Below, one piece after another: positions 30,867-40,762 of a stretch of 64,000 bases of DNA. Made by a program: the position numbers and the translations under genes. The DNA comes from Pseudoalteromonas piscicida (GTDB taxonomy: Bacteria > Pseudomonadota > Gammaproteobacteria > Enterobacterales > Alteromonadaceae), in the NCBI RefSeq assembly GCF_002208135.1, contig NZ_CP021646.1, forward strand, positions 112,501-176,500, in the 5' to 3' direction. Each line of letters begins with the position of its first letter. Within the stretch, counting starts at the first letter, position 1. The notes under the pieces are model-generated. The model was not told the origin of the DNA. It saw nothing but the letters and a program-made list of their open reading frames with translations, and searched no databases.

Positions 30867-33800
30867 GTAATTGGCCTTTAACCGCTGCGCAACTTGGGAT
30901 TTGGCTTGGGCAGGCAAAACAGCCTACTAGTACGCGCTATAACACTGCTGAGTATGTTGAGTTAAACGTGCCAATAAATGCTGAAGATTGGCTGTTAACT
31001 GCTTCTAGAGTGCTACAAAGTACGACGGCAATCAATGTACGCTTTATTGAACATCAAGGTGTGCCGACAACTCAATTACTCAGTGAAGCTGAGCGAGTGG
31101 CAAAGTTGGGAGACTATGTCGACTTGTCAGATAGCGATGATGCCGCGTTTGCAGCACAGCAGCTTTTGATAAAGTGGCAAGCTCAGTCTTATGACTTAGC
31201 CAATGGCGACTTATATCGTCATGTGTTAATCCGACTTGCCACTAACCACTACTATTGGGCACTTGGTGCGCATCATATTGCGATGGATGGCTTTAGTTTT
31301 GCGCTGGTTTCTAATCGAGTGATTCAGGCCTATGAGGGGGCTCAAGTTACGGCTGATGAAACTCAATATCAAGCTGTCATCACTGAAGATAGTCAGTACA
31401 GTCAAAGCAAGTGGTATCAGCAGGATAGGCTGTATTGGCACCAGCAGCTGCAAGGTCTGGATAATGCTGCAGCCCTGACAACACAAGTGTTAAATACAGA
31501 GGCGGACAAGGAAAAGGTTACGACGCAATTATCAGCAACTTTGCTCAATCAATTAGAGGCTCGAGCCAATTCGGTCGACGCCAACTGGTCTGAACTATTA
31601 CTAACCGTGGTTAGCGCTATTGTCTATCAACGCACTGGGGTGGCGAAAACGATCATGGGCATGCCTGTTGCCAATCGTATGGCATCAAAAGCTGCGAATA
31701 CGCCCTGCATGCATATGAATATTGTACCGGTTCCAGTGGACTTTGTGCTTGTTGAGAGTTTTGAAGGTTTAATCCGTCAGGTCAGTGAGCAATTGCGTCA
31801 AGCTAGAAGGCATTTTCGATATCGTTATGAAGATTTAAAAGCTGAAGCTGCGACCTTGCAATTGCCAACAAGATTGTTTGGTGCAGTTGTTAATATTTTA
31901 CCTTTTGAACGTCATGAAACCTGCCAAGGTGAAGCAGTGACAAGTCATACCGTGTCTGCTGGGCCTGTTGAGGACATTGCATTTATTTTTATCAAGCAAA
32001 TGGACGGCAGTATTCGTTTCGAGATTGAAGGTAACCAAAGTGGCTATAGTAAAGCTGAGTTGTTGAGTATACAAAGTGAAACGTTGCAGTTTCTCCATGC
32101 TGTTGCTGTGGACTTGCAAATGCCATTACGCGTTACCAATCGGGACTTTGCGATAAGCGAGACTCCAGCACCTGTGGAGCAGAGTGACGTACTTAGTTGT
32201 TTATTGGAGTTATCAAGGAAGTCGCCTAAATCAATAGCGGTTCAGACGATAGATGGACATGCTATTAGCTATGAGCGGTTAGTACAGCAAGTGCTATGGC
32301 TAGCAAAACGCCTTAGAGTCAAAGCTTCCGTCGATGATGGTACCGTATTACTAGCACTGCCTCGTAGCCAATATACAGTGATTGCAATGTGGGCCGTATT
32401 TGCTGCGCAGCACCGCTTCGTTTTTATTGATAGCGATGCTCCTTCTGCGCGTAATCGTAGTATTATCGCTGATGCTAAGCCATGCCTAGCATTGGTGGAT
32501 GATAGTAGTGAAGGGTTAGCTGAGATCCGCGACGCTGGCGTTACACAGCTTAATATTGCAAGCGAACTTGCAAATGCCCAGCTTGAAGCGTTTGCTGCCA
32601 CCCCATCAATACTTCCTTTATTAGAACAAGCCTATTTAATCTATACCTCAGGTTCCACGGGTAAGCCTAAAGGGGTGCAGATAAGCCACGACGCATTGGC
32701 AGGTTTTGTAAGTGGCGCACGTCTGGCCTACCAAGTAGGTGCTCAAGATAGAGTATTACAGTTTGCGCCCTTTCATTTTGATACCTGTATTGAAGAAGTC
32801 TTTGTTACTTTGACGGCCGGTGCGACGTTGATACTGCGTAATGACGCCATGTTGGAGTCTTTTGAGGATTTTCTTGCCGAACTAGAAAACCAACGTATTA
32901 CTATACTCGATTTACCTACCGCTTACTGGCATGAGCTTTGTCGACACCTGTGCGCGACTCGCCGTATGCTTCCTGCGTCAATTCATACCATCATTATAGG
33001 CGGAGAGGCGGTTAATCGTCAGCGTGTAGAAGCGTGGCGTGAGCAGTTTAAACAGTCTGTACGTTTACTTAACACTTACGGCCCGACGGAAGCTACAGTC
33101 GTTGCTACTGCCATTGATCTCAGTAAAGCAACAAATCCAAACTTAATTGGTTTACCCTTACCCGGACGCGGTGCTGTGGTAATGCGTGAAAAAGGCCAGA
33201 TCGCAAAATTTGGCGAGCGCGGAGAGCTCTGGCTTACGGGCGTGGGTTTATCGAGCGGTTATTTGGGTCTGGCCGAGCAAACTGCTGCTGCGTTTGTTTC
33301 ATTTTGGGATCCGCAAGCTATGCGGAGCATAGCAGCTTACCGTACCGGAGACATTGTGCGGATGCATAAAAGTGGGCAACTTGAATATCTTGGCCGCGTC
33401 GATGCCCAGTTAAAAATCAGTGGCTACCGGATTGAAATTGGTGAGATTGAAGCTGTGCTATTGAGTGTTCCTGCCATTCTTGAAGCCGCGGTGACTGTGG
33501 TTAAGAATGCGCAAGGTAGTGCAACTGCTTTGGCGGCGCATATAGTGAGTACCACCGCATTGGCGTTAAATGATTTACGCACAGTGCTGAGTGAGCAGTT
33601 ACCCGCTCCAATGTTACCTGCACAGCTTTATCAATATGAAGCTTTACCTAAAACACCGGCCAATAAAATCGATCGCAAGCGATTATCTGAGCAGCAAAAT
33701 GCCGCCTGTGACGCTGAGGTTATGAGTGACTTTGAAACACAGATAGCTGCCGTTTGGCGGGAAGTTCTGGGCGTGAGTAATGTCCGGTTAGCCGATAACT

Positions 33801-35194
33801 TTTTCAGCATTGGGGGGCAGTCACTCCAATGTATTCAAGTTGCAGGGCGGCTAACACAACTACTTAATAAAACGGTGAATGTCGCATTTTTATTTGCGCA
33901 TCCTAAACTCGTCGACTTGTGTAATGCACTACAGCTTGGTGATGAATTAGCACACAAGACGAACGCGGATATCGCGACAACGATAAAAGCAGACCTTGCT
34001 CAATTTAGAGGTAAGCTGTTGCAGGTCCAGCCGCATACACTAACTGAAACTAGTGAGGAAACGGTGTTGCTGACCGGTGCGACGGGATTTGTTGGTGCGC
34101 AGTTACTGGCGCATTTACTTGCGAAGCCGGATCTAAGTGTAATTTGTAGTGTAAGAGCTAATAACATAGAGCATGGGTTCGAACGGTTACAGCAAGCCTT
34201 TGACATGCAAAACCTTGGTGAAATAGATAGTTCTAGGATAACGCTGCTACTCGGAGATATTGCCTCGTCACAACTTGGGTTGAGTGATGCTGACTATCAA
34301 CAGCTGGGCATGCGCGTGACTCGAATATTACACAATGCAGCGCATACCTCTGTGTTACGTGATTACAGTAGCTTAAAAGTGGCAAATACAGATGCGACAG
34401 CGGAATTATTGATGTTCGCGAAATATTTTAGTTTGCCATTTAATCACGTCTCGACTATTGCGGTCGCACCGCAGTCCGCAGTACCTCTTGATGAGGCGTT
34501 TATTCCTTATCATAGTGGCCTTCACGATGGTTATCAGCAATCAAAATGGGTTGCGGAAGCGATGGTAGAAACCGCTATTCAACAGGGGGTAGCAGCACAA
34601 GTATATCGCTTAGCACGAGTTACGGGGGCCAAACAAAGTGGCTATATTAATCACAATGACTTGGTATGGCGCATCTTGCGCTCTGGACTTAAGTTTCATC
34701 GTTTGCCTGAGCTTGCTGTGTCTGAGCCGTGGACGCCTGTAGATAGAGTTGCCAAATTTGTTAGCGCACAAACTTTAACGCCTACTACAGCGGCTGTCTT
34801 TAACGTGACACCGCAAACTTTAGTGTCGTTACCGGAGTTGTATCAATGGCTTATCGATTTTGGTTTTGTTTTCAAAGTGGAATCTTTGTTGAGCTGGTTG
34901 GCTGTTCTTGAACAGTCACAAGATGAAGAAGATCTAGCGATTGCAAGCTTCTTTACAAGTCAGCCGCAGCAATCACAAAAAGCGACGACATTGGTTGCGA
35001 GCAATCAGAGTTTTATCTCAGCAAGTCTCCAACACGATGCGAGTTTGCAGTCTTTTGTAAAGGCCGACTTAGCGCGCTACCTCATTTATGCCTTTACCAG
35101 CAACTTGCTAAAAATTGAACACCATCCTGAAGCGTATAAACGACTGCAGACATTACAGGCTAAATTTTCTGAATCGAAAGAGGAGTTGTCATGA
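30863..35194 (+). CDS. mxcG: Nonribosomal peptide synthetase, C-A-T-reductase (MxcG-like)
   Basis: 1,443 residues. The condensation domain has HHIAMDG (about 137-143). The adenylation domain has LIYTSGSTGKPKG (about 590-603), NTYGPTEAT, YRTGD and NKIDRK. The carrier domain has FFSIGGQSLQCIQ (Ser about 988). The C-terminal thioester reductase has VLLTGATGFVGAQLL (about 1068) and the YxxxK site in GYQQSKWVAE (about 1223). Aligning by eye to GrsA gives the pocket code D-T-E-D-I-G-T-V-V-K, which I associate with lysine in MxcG-type modules. In myxochelin synthesis the enzyme acylates both amines of lysine with DHB and releases the product by NAD(P)H reduction. The single module plus terminal reductase distinguishes it from enterobactin or vibriobactin enzymes. 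Confidence 0.95.
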   Translation: MSNWPLTAAQLGIWLGQAKQPTSTRYNTAEYVELNVPINAEDWLLTASRVLQSTTAINVRFIEHQGVPTTQLLSEAERVAKLGDYVDLSDSDDAAFAAQQLLIKWQAQSYDLANGDLYRHVLIRLATNHYYWALGAHHIAMDGFSFALVSNRVIQAYEGAQVTADETQYQAVITEDSQYSQSKWYQQDRLYWHQQLQGLDNAAALTTQVLNTEADKEKVTTQLSATLLNQLEARANSVDANWSELLLTVVSAIVYQRTGVAKTIMGMPVANRMASKAANTPCMHMNIVPVPVDFVLVESFEGLIRQVSEQLRQARRHFRYRYEDLKAEAATLQLPTRLFGAVVNILPFERHETCQGEAVTSHTVSAGPVEDIAFIFIKQMDGSIRFEIEGNQSGYSKAELLSIQSETLQFLHAVAVDLQMPLRVTNRDFAISETPAPVEQSDVLSCLLELSRKSPKSIAVQTIDGHAISYERLVQQVLWLAKRLRVKASVDDGTVLLALPRSQYTVIAMWAVFAAQHRFVFIDSDAPSARNRSIIADAKPCLALVDDSSEGLAEIRDAGVTQLNIASELANAQLEAFAATPSILPLLEQAYLIYTSGSTGKPKGVQISHDALAGFVSGARLAYQVGAQDRVLQFAPFHFDTCIEEVFVTLTAGATLILRNDAMLESFEDFLAELENQRITILDLPTAYWHELCRHLCATRRMLPASIHTIIIGGEAVNRQRVEAWREQFKQSVRLLNTYGPTEATVVATAIDLSKATNPNLIGLPLPGRGAVVMREKGQIAKFGERGELWLTGVGLSSGYLGLAEQTAAAFVSFWDPQAMRSIAAYRTGDIVRMHKSGQLEYLGRVDAQLKISGYRIEIGEIEAVLLSVPAILEAAVTVVKNAQGSATALAAHIVSTTALALNDLRTVLSEQLPAPMLPAQLYQYEALPKTPANKIDRKRLSEQQNAACDAEVMSDFETQIAAVWREVLGVSNVRLADNFFSIGGQSLQCIQVAGRLTQLLNKTVNVAFLFAHPKLVDLCNALQLGDELAHKTNADIATTIKADLAQFRGKLLQVQPHTLTETSEETVLLTGATGFVGAQLLAHLLAKPDLSVICSVRANNIEHGFERLQQAFDMQNLGEIDSSRITLLLGDIASSQLGLSDADYQQLGMRVTRILHNAAHTSVLRDYSSLKVANTDATAELLMFAKYFSLPFNHVSTIAVAPQSAVPLDEAFIPYHSGLHDGYQQSKWVAEAMVETAIQQGVAAQVYRLARVTGAKQSGYINHNDLVWRILRSGLKFHRLPELAVSEPWTPVDRVAKFVSAQTLTPTTAAVFNVTPQTLVSLPELYQWLIDFGFVFKVESLLSWLAVLEQSQDEEDLAIASFFTSQPQQSQKATTLVASNQSFISASLQHDASLQSFVKADLARYLIYAFTSNLLKIEHHPEAYKRLQTLQAKFSESKEELS

Positions 35195-36012
35195 AGCAGC
35201 GACAACCAGTTCCACCTAGCGGTCCTCGCCGTGTATTTTGTGTAGCCAAGCGCTATATCACGCCACACTTGTTGCGGATCACCGTTTCTGGCGAAGCGTT
35301 ACATGGCTTCCCAAGCGGTTATGATGGTGCGCATATCAAGCTATTCTTCGCAAATAGAACAACCGGCACATTATCACTCCCAACACGTGATGATAGCGGT
35401 AAAATTGTTTGGCCGACGGATCGCCCGGTGACAAGGGCTTACACGGTGCGAGCTTATCGATCAGACAGCAATGAATTGGATATTGATTTTGTAGTGCACG
35501 GCTCCCACAGTCCAGCATCTGGCTGGGCGGTCAATGCCGACGTTGGCGCTGAACTTGGGGTTGCAGGGCCCGGTGGGCCAGATCCATTGCTAGCGGATGC
35601 GGATTGGCACGTGCTTGCAGGCGACCTTACAGCTGTTCCGGCGATTAGCGCGCTGCTCGAGGGGTTTGAGGCAGAGCGACGAGCTGAAGTCTTTATTGAA
35701 ATAGATTCATTAGATGATAAGCATACTATTACTGCACCATCAGGTGTCAATATTCATTGGTTGCTGCGTCAAAGTGGAGACTGTGAACAACTTGCAAGAG
35801 CAATTGCAAATGTTGCAATACCCTCAGGTGTGACTTCTATCAGTGCTTTTATTGCTGGCGAAAATGGTGCAGTACTGGCGTGTCGTAAGCAGCTTATTCA
35901 AGATTTTGGGTTATCAAAAAAACAACTGTATGCCATTCCATATTGGCGTCGCGGTCAGGATGAAGAAACCTATCATGAACGCCGCCATGAAATCATGGAT
36001 GAGGTGTACTAG
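35191..36012 (+). CDS. mxcB: Siderophore-interacting protein (FAD ferric reductase; MxcB/ViuB type)
   Basis: 273 residues. The flavin-reductase-like barrel carries the FAD motif PVTRAYTVR (RxYTxR, about residues 76-84). LAGDLTAVPAISALLE is typical of the SIP family's NAD(P)H domain, and the end YWRRGQDEETYHERRHE is also conserved in it. It would release iron from the imported ferric siderophore in the cytoplasm. It overlaps the NRPS gene by four bases (ATGA) and abuts mxcC. Confidence 0.94.
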   Translation: MKQRQPVPPSGPRRVFCVAKRYITPHLLRITVSGEALHGFPSGYDGAHIKLFFANRTTGTLSLPTRDDSGKIVWPTDRPVTRAYTVRAYRSDSNELDIDFVVHGSHSPASGWAVNADVGAELGVAGPGGPDPLLADADWHVLAGDLTAVPAISALLEGFEAERRAEVFIEIDSLDDKHTITAPSGVNIHWLLRQSGDCEQLARAIANVAIPSGVTSISAFIAGENGAVLACRKQLIQDFGLSKKQLYAIPYWRRGQDEETYHERRHEIMDEVY

Positions 36013-36786
36013 ATGTCCAATGAATGTGAATTTACAGGGCGTATTGCGTTGGTGACGGGAGCTTATCAGGGCATAGGTAAAGCACTGGTCGAGCAACTAT
36101 TAGCACGCGGAGCGATTGTAGTTGCGGCAGATATTGCTATTGCCGCGAGTCAACTCCAAGAAGTAACGGCTAATCACTTCCAAATCCATCTTGATGTTAC
36201 TAACAAAAACCTTGTGCAAACCGTAGTTGAGGAAATTGAAATCCAGCTCGGTGCACTAGAGTATGTTGCCAGTGTCGCTGGTATTTTGCACATGGGAACG
36301 CTGCTAGAACAAAGCGATGCCCAGTGGCTTGATACGTTTGCCGTAAATTGCCATGGGCCATTTTATTTATGTCAGGCGGTGGCGAATAAGATGCGGATAA
36401 GAAAGCGTGGTGCCATCGTTGCTGTGAGCAGTAATGCAGCTAGCACACCTAGAGTGAATATGGGAAGTTATTGCGCTTCAAAGGCGGCCTTGAGTGCGAT
36501 GATTAAAACGCTAGCCCTAGAAGTCGCACCGTTTAACATTCGGTGTAACCTAGTTGCGCCGGGGTCTACCGACACTCAAATGCAGCAGCAGCTATGGCGC
36601 GATGAAAATGGTGCTGAGCAAACCATTCAAGGCGATTTAACGCAATTCAAATTAGGTATTCCACTAGGTCGTATCGCCTCAGCGACGGATATCGCAAACA
36701 GTATTTTGTTTTTACTCAGTGACCAAGCTCGACACATCACCATGGCTAATCTGTTGGTTGATGGTGGGGCGACACTAGGACATTAA
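36013..36786 (+). CDS. mxcC: 2,3-dihydro-2,3-dihydroxybenzoate dehydrogenase (MxcC/EntA type)
   Basis: 257 residues, short-chain dehydrogenase. The NAD site is ALVTGAYQGIGKALVEQL. The catalytic triad lies in IVAVSSNAASTPRVNMGSYCASKAAL (Ser, Tyr, Lys). It ends with the family close NLLVDGGATLGH. NVAPGS-like RCNLVAPGSTDTQMQ follows the EntA pattern. It oxidises the product of MxcF to 2,3-dihydroxybenzoate. The ATG directly follows the previous stop codon. Confidence 0.95.
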   Translation: MSNECEFTGRIALVTGAYQGIGKALVEQLLARGAIVVAADIAIAASQLQEVTANHFQIHLDVTNKNLVQTVVEEIEIQLGALEYVASVAGILHMGTLLEQSDAQWLDTFAVNCHGPFYLCQAVANKMRIRKRGAIVAVSSNAASTPRVNMGSYCASKAALSAMIKTLALEVAPFNIRCNLVAPGSTDTQMQQQLWRDENGAEQTIQGDLTQFKLGIPLGRIASATDIANSILFLLSDQARHITMANLLVDGGATLGH

Positions 36787-36800
36787 TTTTCGAGGAATAT

Positions 36801-38054
36801 ATGAATAATCAAACACTTTCTTTGACGCAATCTCAGCAACTTCAAACCGAAGGTGAACAAGTGATCGCGGGTTTTACCCAATCAATGATGAAAAAGCCAG
36901 AGCAGTTTGCACCAGGGGCTTTCCCGGTTTATCTGAGCAAGGGAGAGGGAGCCATTGTCACCGATGTTGATGGTAATCAATATGTCGACTTTATTTGTGG
37001 TTTAGCGGCCAATACTTTAGGTCACAATCACCCTGTTGTTGTCAATACAATTACAGAGCACTTGCACAACGGCATTATTCATTCGTTGCCTACACCTATC
37101 GAAGTGCAGACGGCGAAAACCTTAATTGAAGTGATCCCAAATGCCGAACAAGTTCGCTTTTTTAAAACGGGTGCAGATGCTAACTCTGCAGCGGTAAGAC
37201 TCGCCCGTCACGTGACAGGTCGGGATGAAATTATGACGGTAGGTTATAACGGTTGGCATGATCAGTACATGTTTGACACTCCAGGAGTACCAGCTGTTAT
37301 TGCAGGGTTAACTCATCGCATGCCATTGTTTTCGCCTGCAGATGAACCAAAAATCATTGAAAAGATCATTGCAAGAAAAGATGAGCTAGCGGTGGTGCTG
37401 TTATCGGTTCCGTATAATCGTGTATTAGAAAAACCATTCCTACAACAGCTGCGAGAGATCTGTAGTGAGCATGGTGTGATCTTGGTGTTTGATGAAGTGG
37501 TAACGGGCTTTAGATTAGCACCCGGCGGTGCGCAAGAATACTTCGATATTCAGGCTGATTTAGTGACCTTGTCTAAGGGTATTGCGGCGGGGATGCCTTT
37601 ATCTGCTGTGGCAGGCAAGCGTGAGTTGATGTCGCGGATTAATGAGCTGCAAGTATCGACTACTTTTGGTGGCGAAATGCTCTCGCTAGCAGTGTGTGAT
37701 GCTGTATTGAAGGAATATCAACGCACTGAATTCACTCAGCATATAGCAAGACTTGGCGCAATTTTAAAAGCAGAGGTTAATCAGGTTTCACTGCAGTTAG
37801 GTGTGCCACTCAAAGTAGTTGGTTATGACCCAATTCCGATGTTCTTATTTGCCAAAGATCCGCAAGAGCACGTAAAGTTTGCAGTACCTTTCCTAGCTGA
37901 AATGGCAAAACGTGGTGTGCTTATGCGCCGTGAAGTGAATTTTATTTGTGGCGCACATACTGAAGCGCATATCAACGAAACAATAGCCGCAGTTAGGGCA
38001 TCACTAATAGCGATGAAAGAAGCAGGCCTTTTTGATTCTCAGGATGCCAGCTAA
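36801..38054 (+). CDS. mxcL: Class III PLP aminotransferase (MxcL-like, makes myxochelin B)
   Basis: 417 residues, resembling glutamate-1-semialdehyde aminomutase. It has the substrate/cofactor segment FFKTGADANSAAVRLARHVTGRD, the PLP Asp in ILVFDEVVTGFRLAPGG, and the Schiff-base Lys in DLVTLSKGIAAGMPLSAVAG. In the myxochelin pathway the homologue transaminates the aldehyde released by MxcG, giving the terminal amine. Its position between mxcC and mxcM, in a locus with a reductive NRPS and no heme genes nearby, argues against a role in tetrapyrrole synthesis. Its stop codon overlaps the next start (TAATG). Confidence 0.92.
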   Translation: MNNQTLSLTQSQQLQTEGEQVIAGFTQSMMKKPEQFAPGAFPVYLSKGEGAIVTDVDGNQYVDFICGLAANTLGHNHPVVVNTITEHLHNGIIHSLPTPIEVQTAKTLIEVIPNAEQVRFFKTGADANSAAVRLARHVTGRDEIMTVGYNGWHDQYMFDTPGVPAVIAGLTHRMPLFSPADEPKIIEKIIARKDELAVVLLSVPYNRVLEKPFLQQLREICSEHGVILVFDEVVTGFRLAPGGAQEYFDIQADLVTLSKGIAAGMPLSAVAGKRELMSRINELQVSTTFGGEMLSLAVCDAVLKEYQRTEFTQHIARLGAILKAEVNQVSLQLGVPLKVVGYDPIPMFLFAKDPQEHVKFAVPFLAEMAKRGVLMRREVNFICGAHTEAHINETIAAVRASLIAMKEAGLFDSQDAS

Positions 38055-39585
38055 TGGTTTGTTCTTGCTTGTCGACACAGCGCTTTGCAGCACTTGCTGG
38101 CGCTTCAGGAAGTGCTGCATTTGGTAGTGCTCAGGTTGGTGAACTTGAAAGCTTAAAAGCGGTTTGTAACAAGCCGCAGAACAATGCACTGCGCACGCTA
38201 ATTGATAATGTTTTTATCTACACTGCAGACACAAGAGATACTGTTTACCCAAAAGGTTGGTTACTTGTTCACGGCAAACATATTGAAGCGCTGGGTGAGG
38301 ATGGAGAACAACCTCGTAACTTCGATCAACGGATTGATGGTCAAGGTAAGTTAATGCTGCCAGGTCTTATTAATCCTCATTGGCATGAAAGTTTTGTCGC
38401 GCCAAATGCTGAGTCACCTGATGACACCCACTTAGAGGCCACTGCGTATTCAAATGGTGGTAATATTCAAGCACTAGGTTCCATGTTTGGCTTTATCTCC
38501 ACCGTGGGAGATAAGTTGACGCTAGAGGAAGGTTTAGCCATCGCCCGTTGGAGTATGTGGACGCAACTGCGTTCGGGTACAACTGCGCTGGGGGATGTTG
38601 GTTCGGCAAATAAAGCTGACGCAATGGCGCTTGCTGCGATTGATTTAGGTATGCGGTTAAGGGTGAGTCGTTGGGGGTCGGATATAATGCTGGAAGCGCA
38701 TAAGTCGACACCCACTATCATTGCTGATACCGAGCTACAAACAGCGGATTGGCTATCACTTATCGAAACTTGGGATAATCATAGCTCAGGACTTGTGGGT
38801 GCGATGCCTTCCGTGATGGGGGCTTTTGGTAGTTCTGACAAACAGCTAGAAGCACTGGCTAGTATCGCCCAGCAATACCAAGTACCCTATGCCACACACC
38901 TAGCGCCGCTAAAAAATGAACGTGCTGAAGTTGAACGCGTATTTGGTCGCTCGCCTATCGCGCGCTTTGATGCCATGGGATTACTTACTGACAAGCTATT
39001 AGCTGTGCACACAGCTTATGCAAGCGAGGATGAGTATCAACGCCTTATTGAAACGGGTGTTAATATCTGCCATTCACCAGCGCACTACGGCATGCTTGGT
39101 GAGGCAACAATCAGTGAAACTGGGCAGATAGGGCGTTTTTTAAAAGATGGTGTATGGGTTTCTAGCAGTACCGATGGTGATATCTCGTTTATCGGTGGTA
39201 TGTGTGAAGCCATGCGGGGGCACACCTTGGTCACAACGAAGCACAAAATTGTAATACCGCCTGCCCACCTACCTTAGCCTTAAAAACAGCGTCTTTATAT
39301 GCAGCAAAAGCGTTGGGGTGGGAGCAACAAATTGGCTCAATTGAAGTGGGTAAGCAGGCAGATTTAGTGCTAGTGAACAATGATGACTATCGCTACAAGC
39401 TTTCTGGTCATCCACTGAGAACTTTTATTGTTACAGGGTCAAGTCTTGATGTAGATTCTGTAATGGTGGCTGGTGATTTAGTGGTGAAAGCAGGGCGTAG
39501 TACTCGGTTTGATGAGCACGAGCTTTTTGAGGATTATCTTAAAGCGGTGGCGAGTGCTCGCAAACGTATTGGAGGTCCAGCATGA
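38054..39585 (+). pseudogene. mxcM: Amidohydrolase-superfamily enzyme (MxcM-like imidazoline cyclase), one frameshift
   Basis: Read through the break the protein is about 510 residues of the TRZ/ATZ/SsnA amidohydrolase type. Metal ligands are HxH in LPGLINPHWHESF, His in YATHLAPLKN, His in LLAVHTAYASEDE and Asp in SSSTDGDISF. The C-terminal beta domain contains GSIEVGKQADLVLVNNDDY. Frame is lost at an A4 run (39245-39248); one more A restores it. From the literature I recall that MxcM of P. piscicida turns the beta-aminoethyl amide of myxochelin B into the imidazoline of pseudochelin A; position and family match. The start overlaps mxcL and the end overlaps the exporter gene, so it is co-translated. 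If the shift is real, the strain would stop at myxochelin B. Confidence 0.88.
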
Positions 39586-40757
39586 ATCAAACGCGATTAG
39601 CGACTTGGTTTTTGCTATTAGCAAGTACCATGACGGTGCTTGCTAGTGCGACTCTAGCGCCAGCATTACCAGCGATGACAGTGGCTTTCTCAGGTATTGA
39701 ACATGCTGCATTTTGGACCAAAATGACCTTAGCATTACCTGGTCTCGTGATAGCACTTTGTGCGCCAATAGCAGGAAGTTTAGTCGACAAATGGAATAGT
39801 CAAAAATTACTAGTGAACGCACTAATATTGTTCGTACTTAGTGGTGGACTAGGCTATTACTGGCAGGATTCGTTGTGGCTGATCCTTGGTAGCCGAGCGA
39901 TGATGGGAGTCGCTGTTGCTTTTATTATGGTGAGTGGCACAACGATCGCAGGACGTTACTTCGAAGGGCCCAAATTTTCTCAGTTTATGGGATTGCAAGC
40001 TGCCTTTGGTGGCTTTGGTGGCGTACTATTCTTGGCGCTTGCAGGCTTTTTAGCAGAGCAGCATTGGACTTGGGTTTTTGCTATTTACTCACTCGCACTT
40101 TTGGTACTACCAGGGGTATGGCTTTGGGTAAAGATGCCGCCAGTTAGCCTGCCACCACAAACTCAATCACTACCAAGTAGTTGGATGAACCGAACTTTTT
40201 TGCTGTGCTGTACACTAGCACTGGTAGAAATTATAGTACTGTATGGATTAACGATTCATTTGCCTTTTTATTTGTCTGCTCAGCAAGCATCAGCCAGCAC
40301 TATAGGCTTAGTAATAGCGGGCTTTTTATTCGCGATGTCATGCGTCTCTATGGGTTATGGTCGGGTTAGACAGTACTTGAATATTAAGCAAGCACATTTA
40401 GTTGGCTGGCTTATTGTTGCAACTGGATTTTCGTTACTTGGTTTTGTAAATACTTTTAGTAGCATCGTTTGCGCTAGCTTTGTAATCGGCGCGGGTCTTG
40501 GCCTTATTCGACCAAACCTAGTAGTTTGGCTATTCGAATTTGTTCCGCCACCGATGCGGGGAAAAGCGATGGGGATTATGACAACCTGTTACTTTACCGG
40601 GCAATTTATTAGCCCTGTGTTGTTTGAACCGATGATAGCCAGCCTAGGGTTTCAGTTATTCTTCATTTATCTAGCAATGACTATCGCTTCAGTTGCAGTC
40701 TTGGTGGCAGGGATTTATCTATTAAATCAAAAAACATGGTTAAAGCAACTCGACTAA
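39582..40757 (+). CDS. MFS transporter, probable siderophore exporter
   Basis: 391 residues with about 12 membrane helices. The first is TWFLLLASTMTVLASATLAPALPAM, with the family loop SLVDKWNSQKLLV between helices 2 and 3. The last is LAMTIASVAVLVAGIYLL. The ATG overlaps the stop of mxcM. Translational coupling inside the siderophore operon makes export of myxochelin/pseudochelin its likely job, like EntS for enterobactin. It ends five bases from the convergent regulator gene. Substrate is inferred only from context. Confidence 0.88.
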   Translation: MNQTRLATWFLLLASTMTVLASATLAPALPAMTVAFSGIEHAAFWTKMTLALPGLVIALCAPIAGSLVDKWNSQKLLVNALILFVLSGGLGYYWQDSLWLILGSRAMMGVAVAFIMVSGTTIAGRYFEGPKFSQFMGLQAAFGGFGGVLFLALAGFLAEQHWTWVFAIYSLALLVLPGVWLWVKMPPVSLPPQTQSLPSSWMNRTFLLCCTLALVEIIVLYGLTIHLPFYLSAQQASASTIGLVIAGFLFAMSCVSMGYGRVRQYLNIKQAHLVGWLIVATGFSLLGFVNTFSSIVCASFVIGAGLGLIRPNLVVWLFEFVPPPMRGKAMGIMTTCYFTGQFISPVLFEPMIASLGFQLFFIYLAMTIASVAVLVAGIYLLNQKTWLKQLD

Positions 40758-40762
40758 TTACT

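Noticed and set aside
36801..38054. Glutamate-1-semialdehyde aminomutase (hemL)
   Set aside because: The fold is similar, but the setting in a siderophore operon with a reductase-terminated NRPS fits MxcL.
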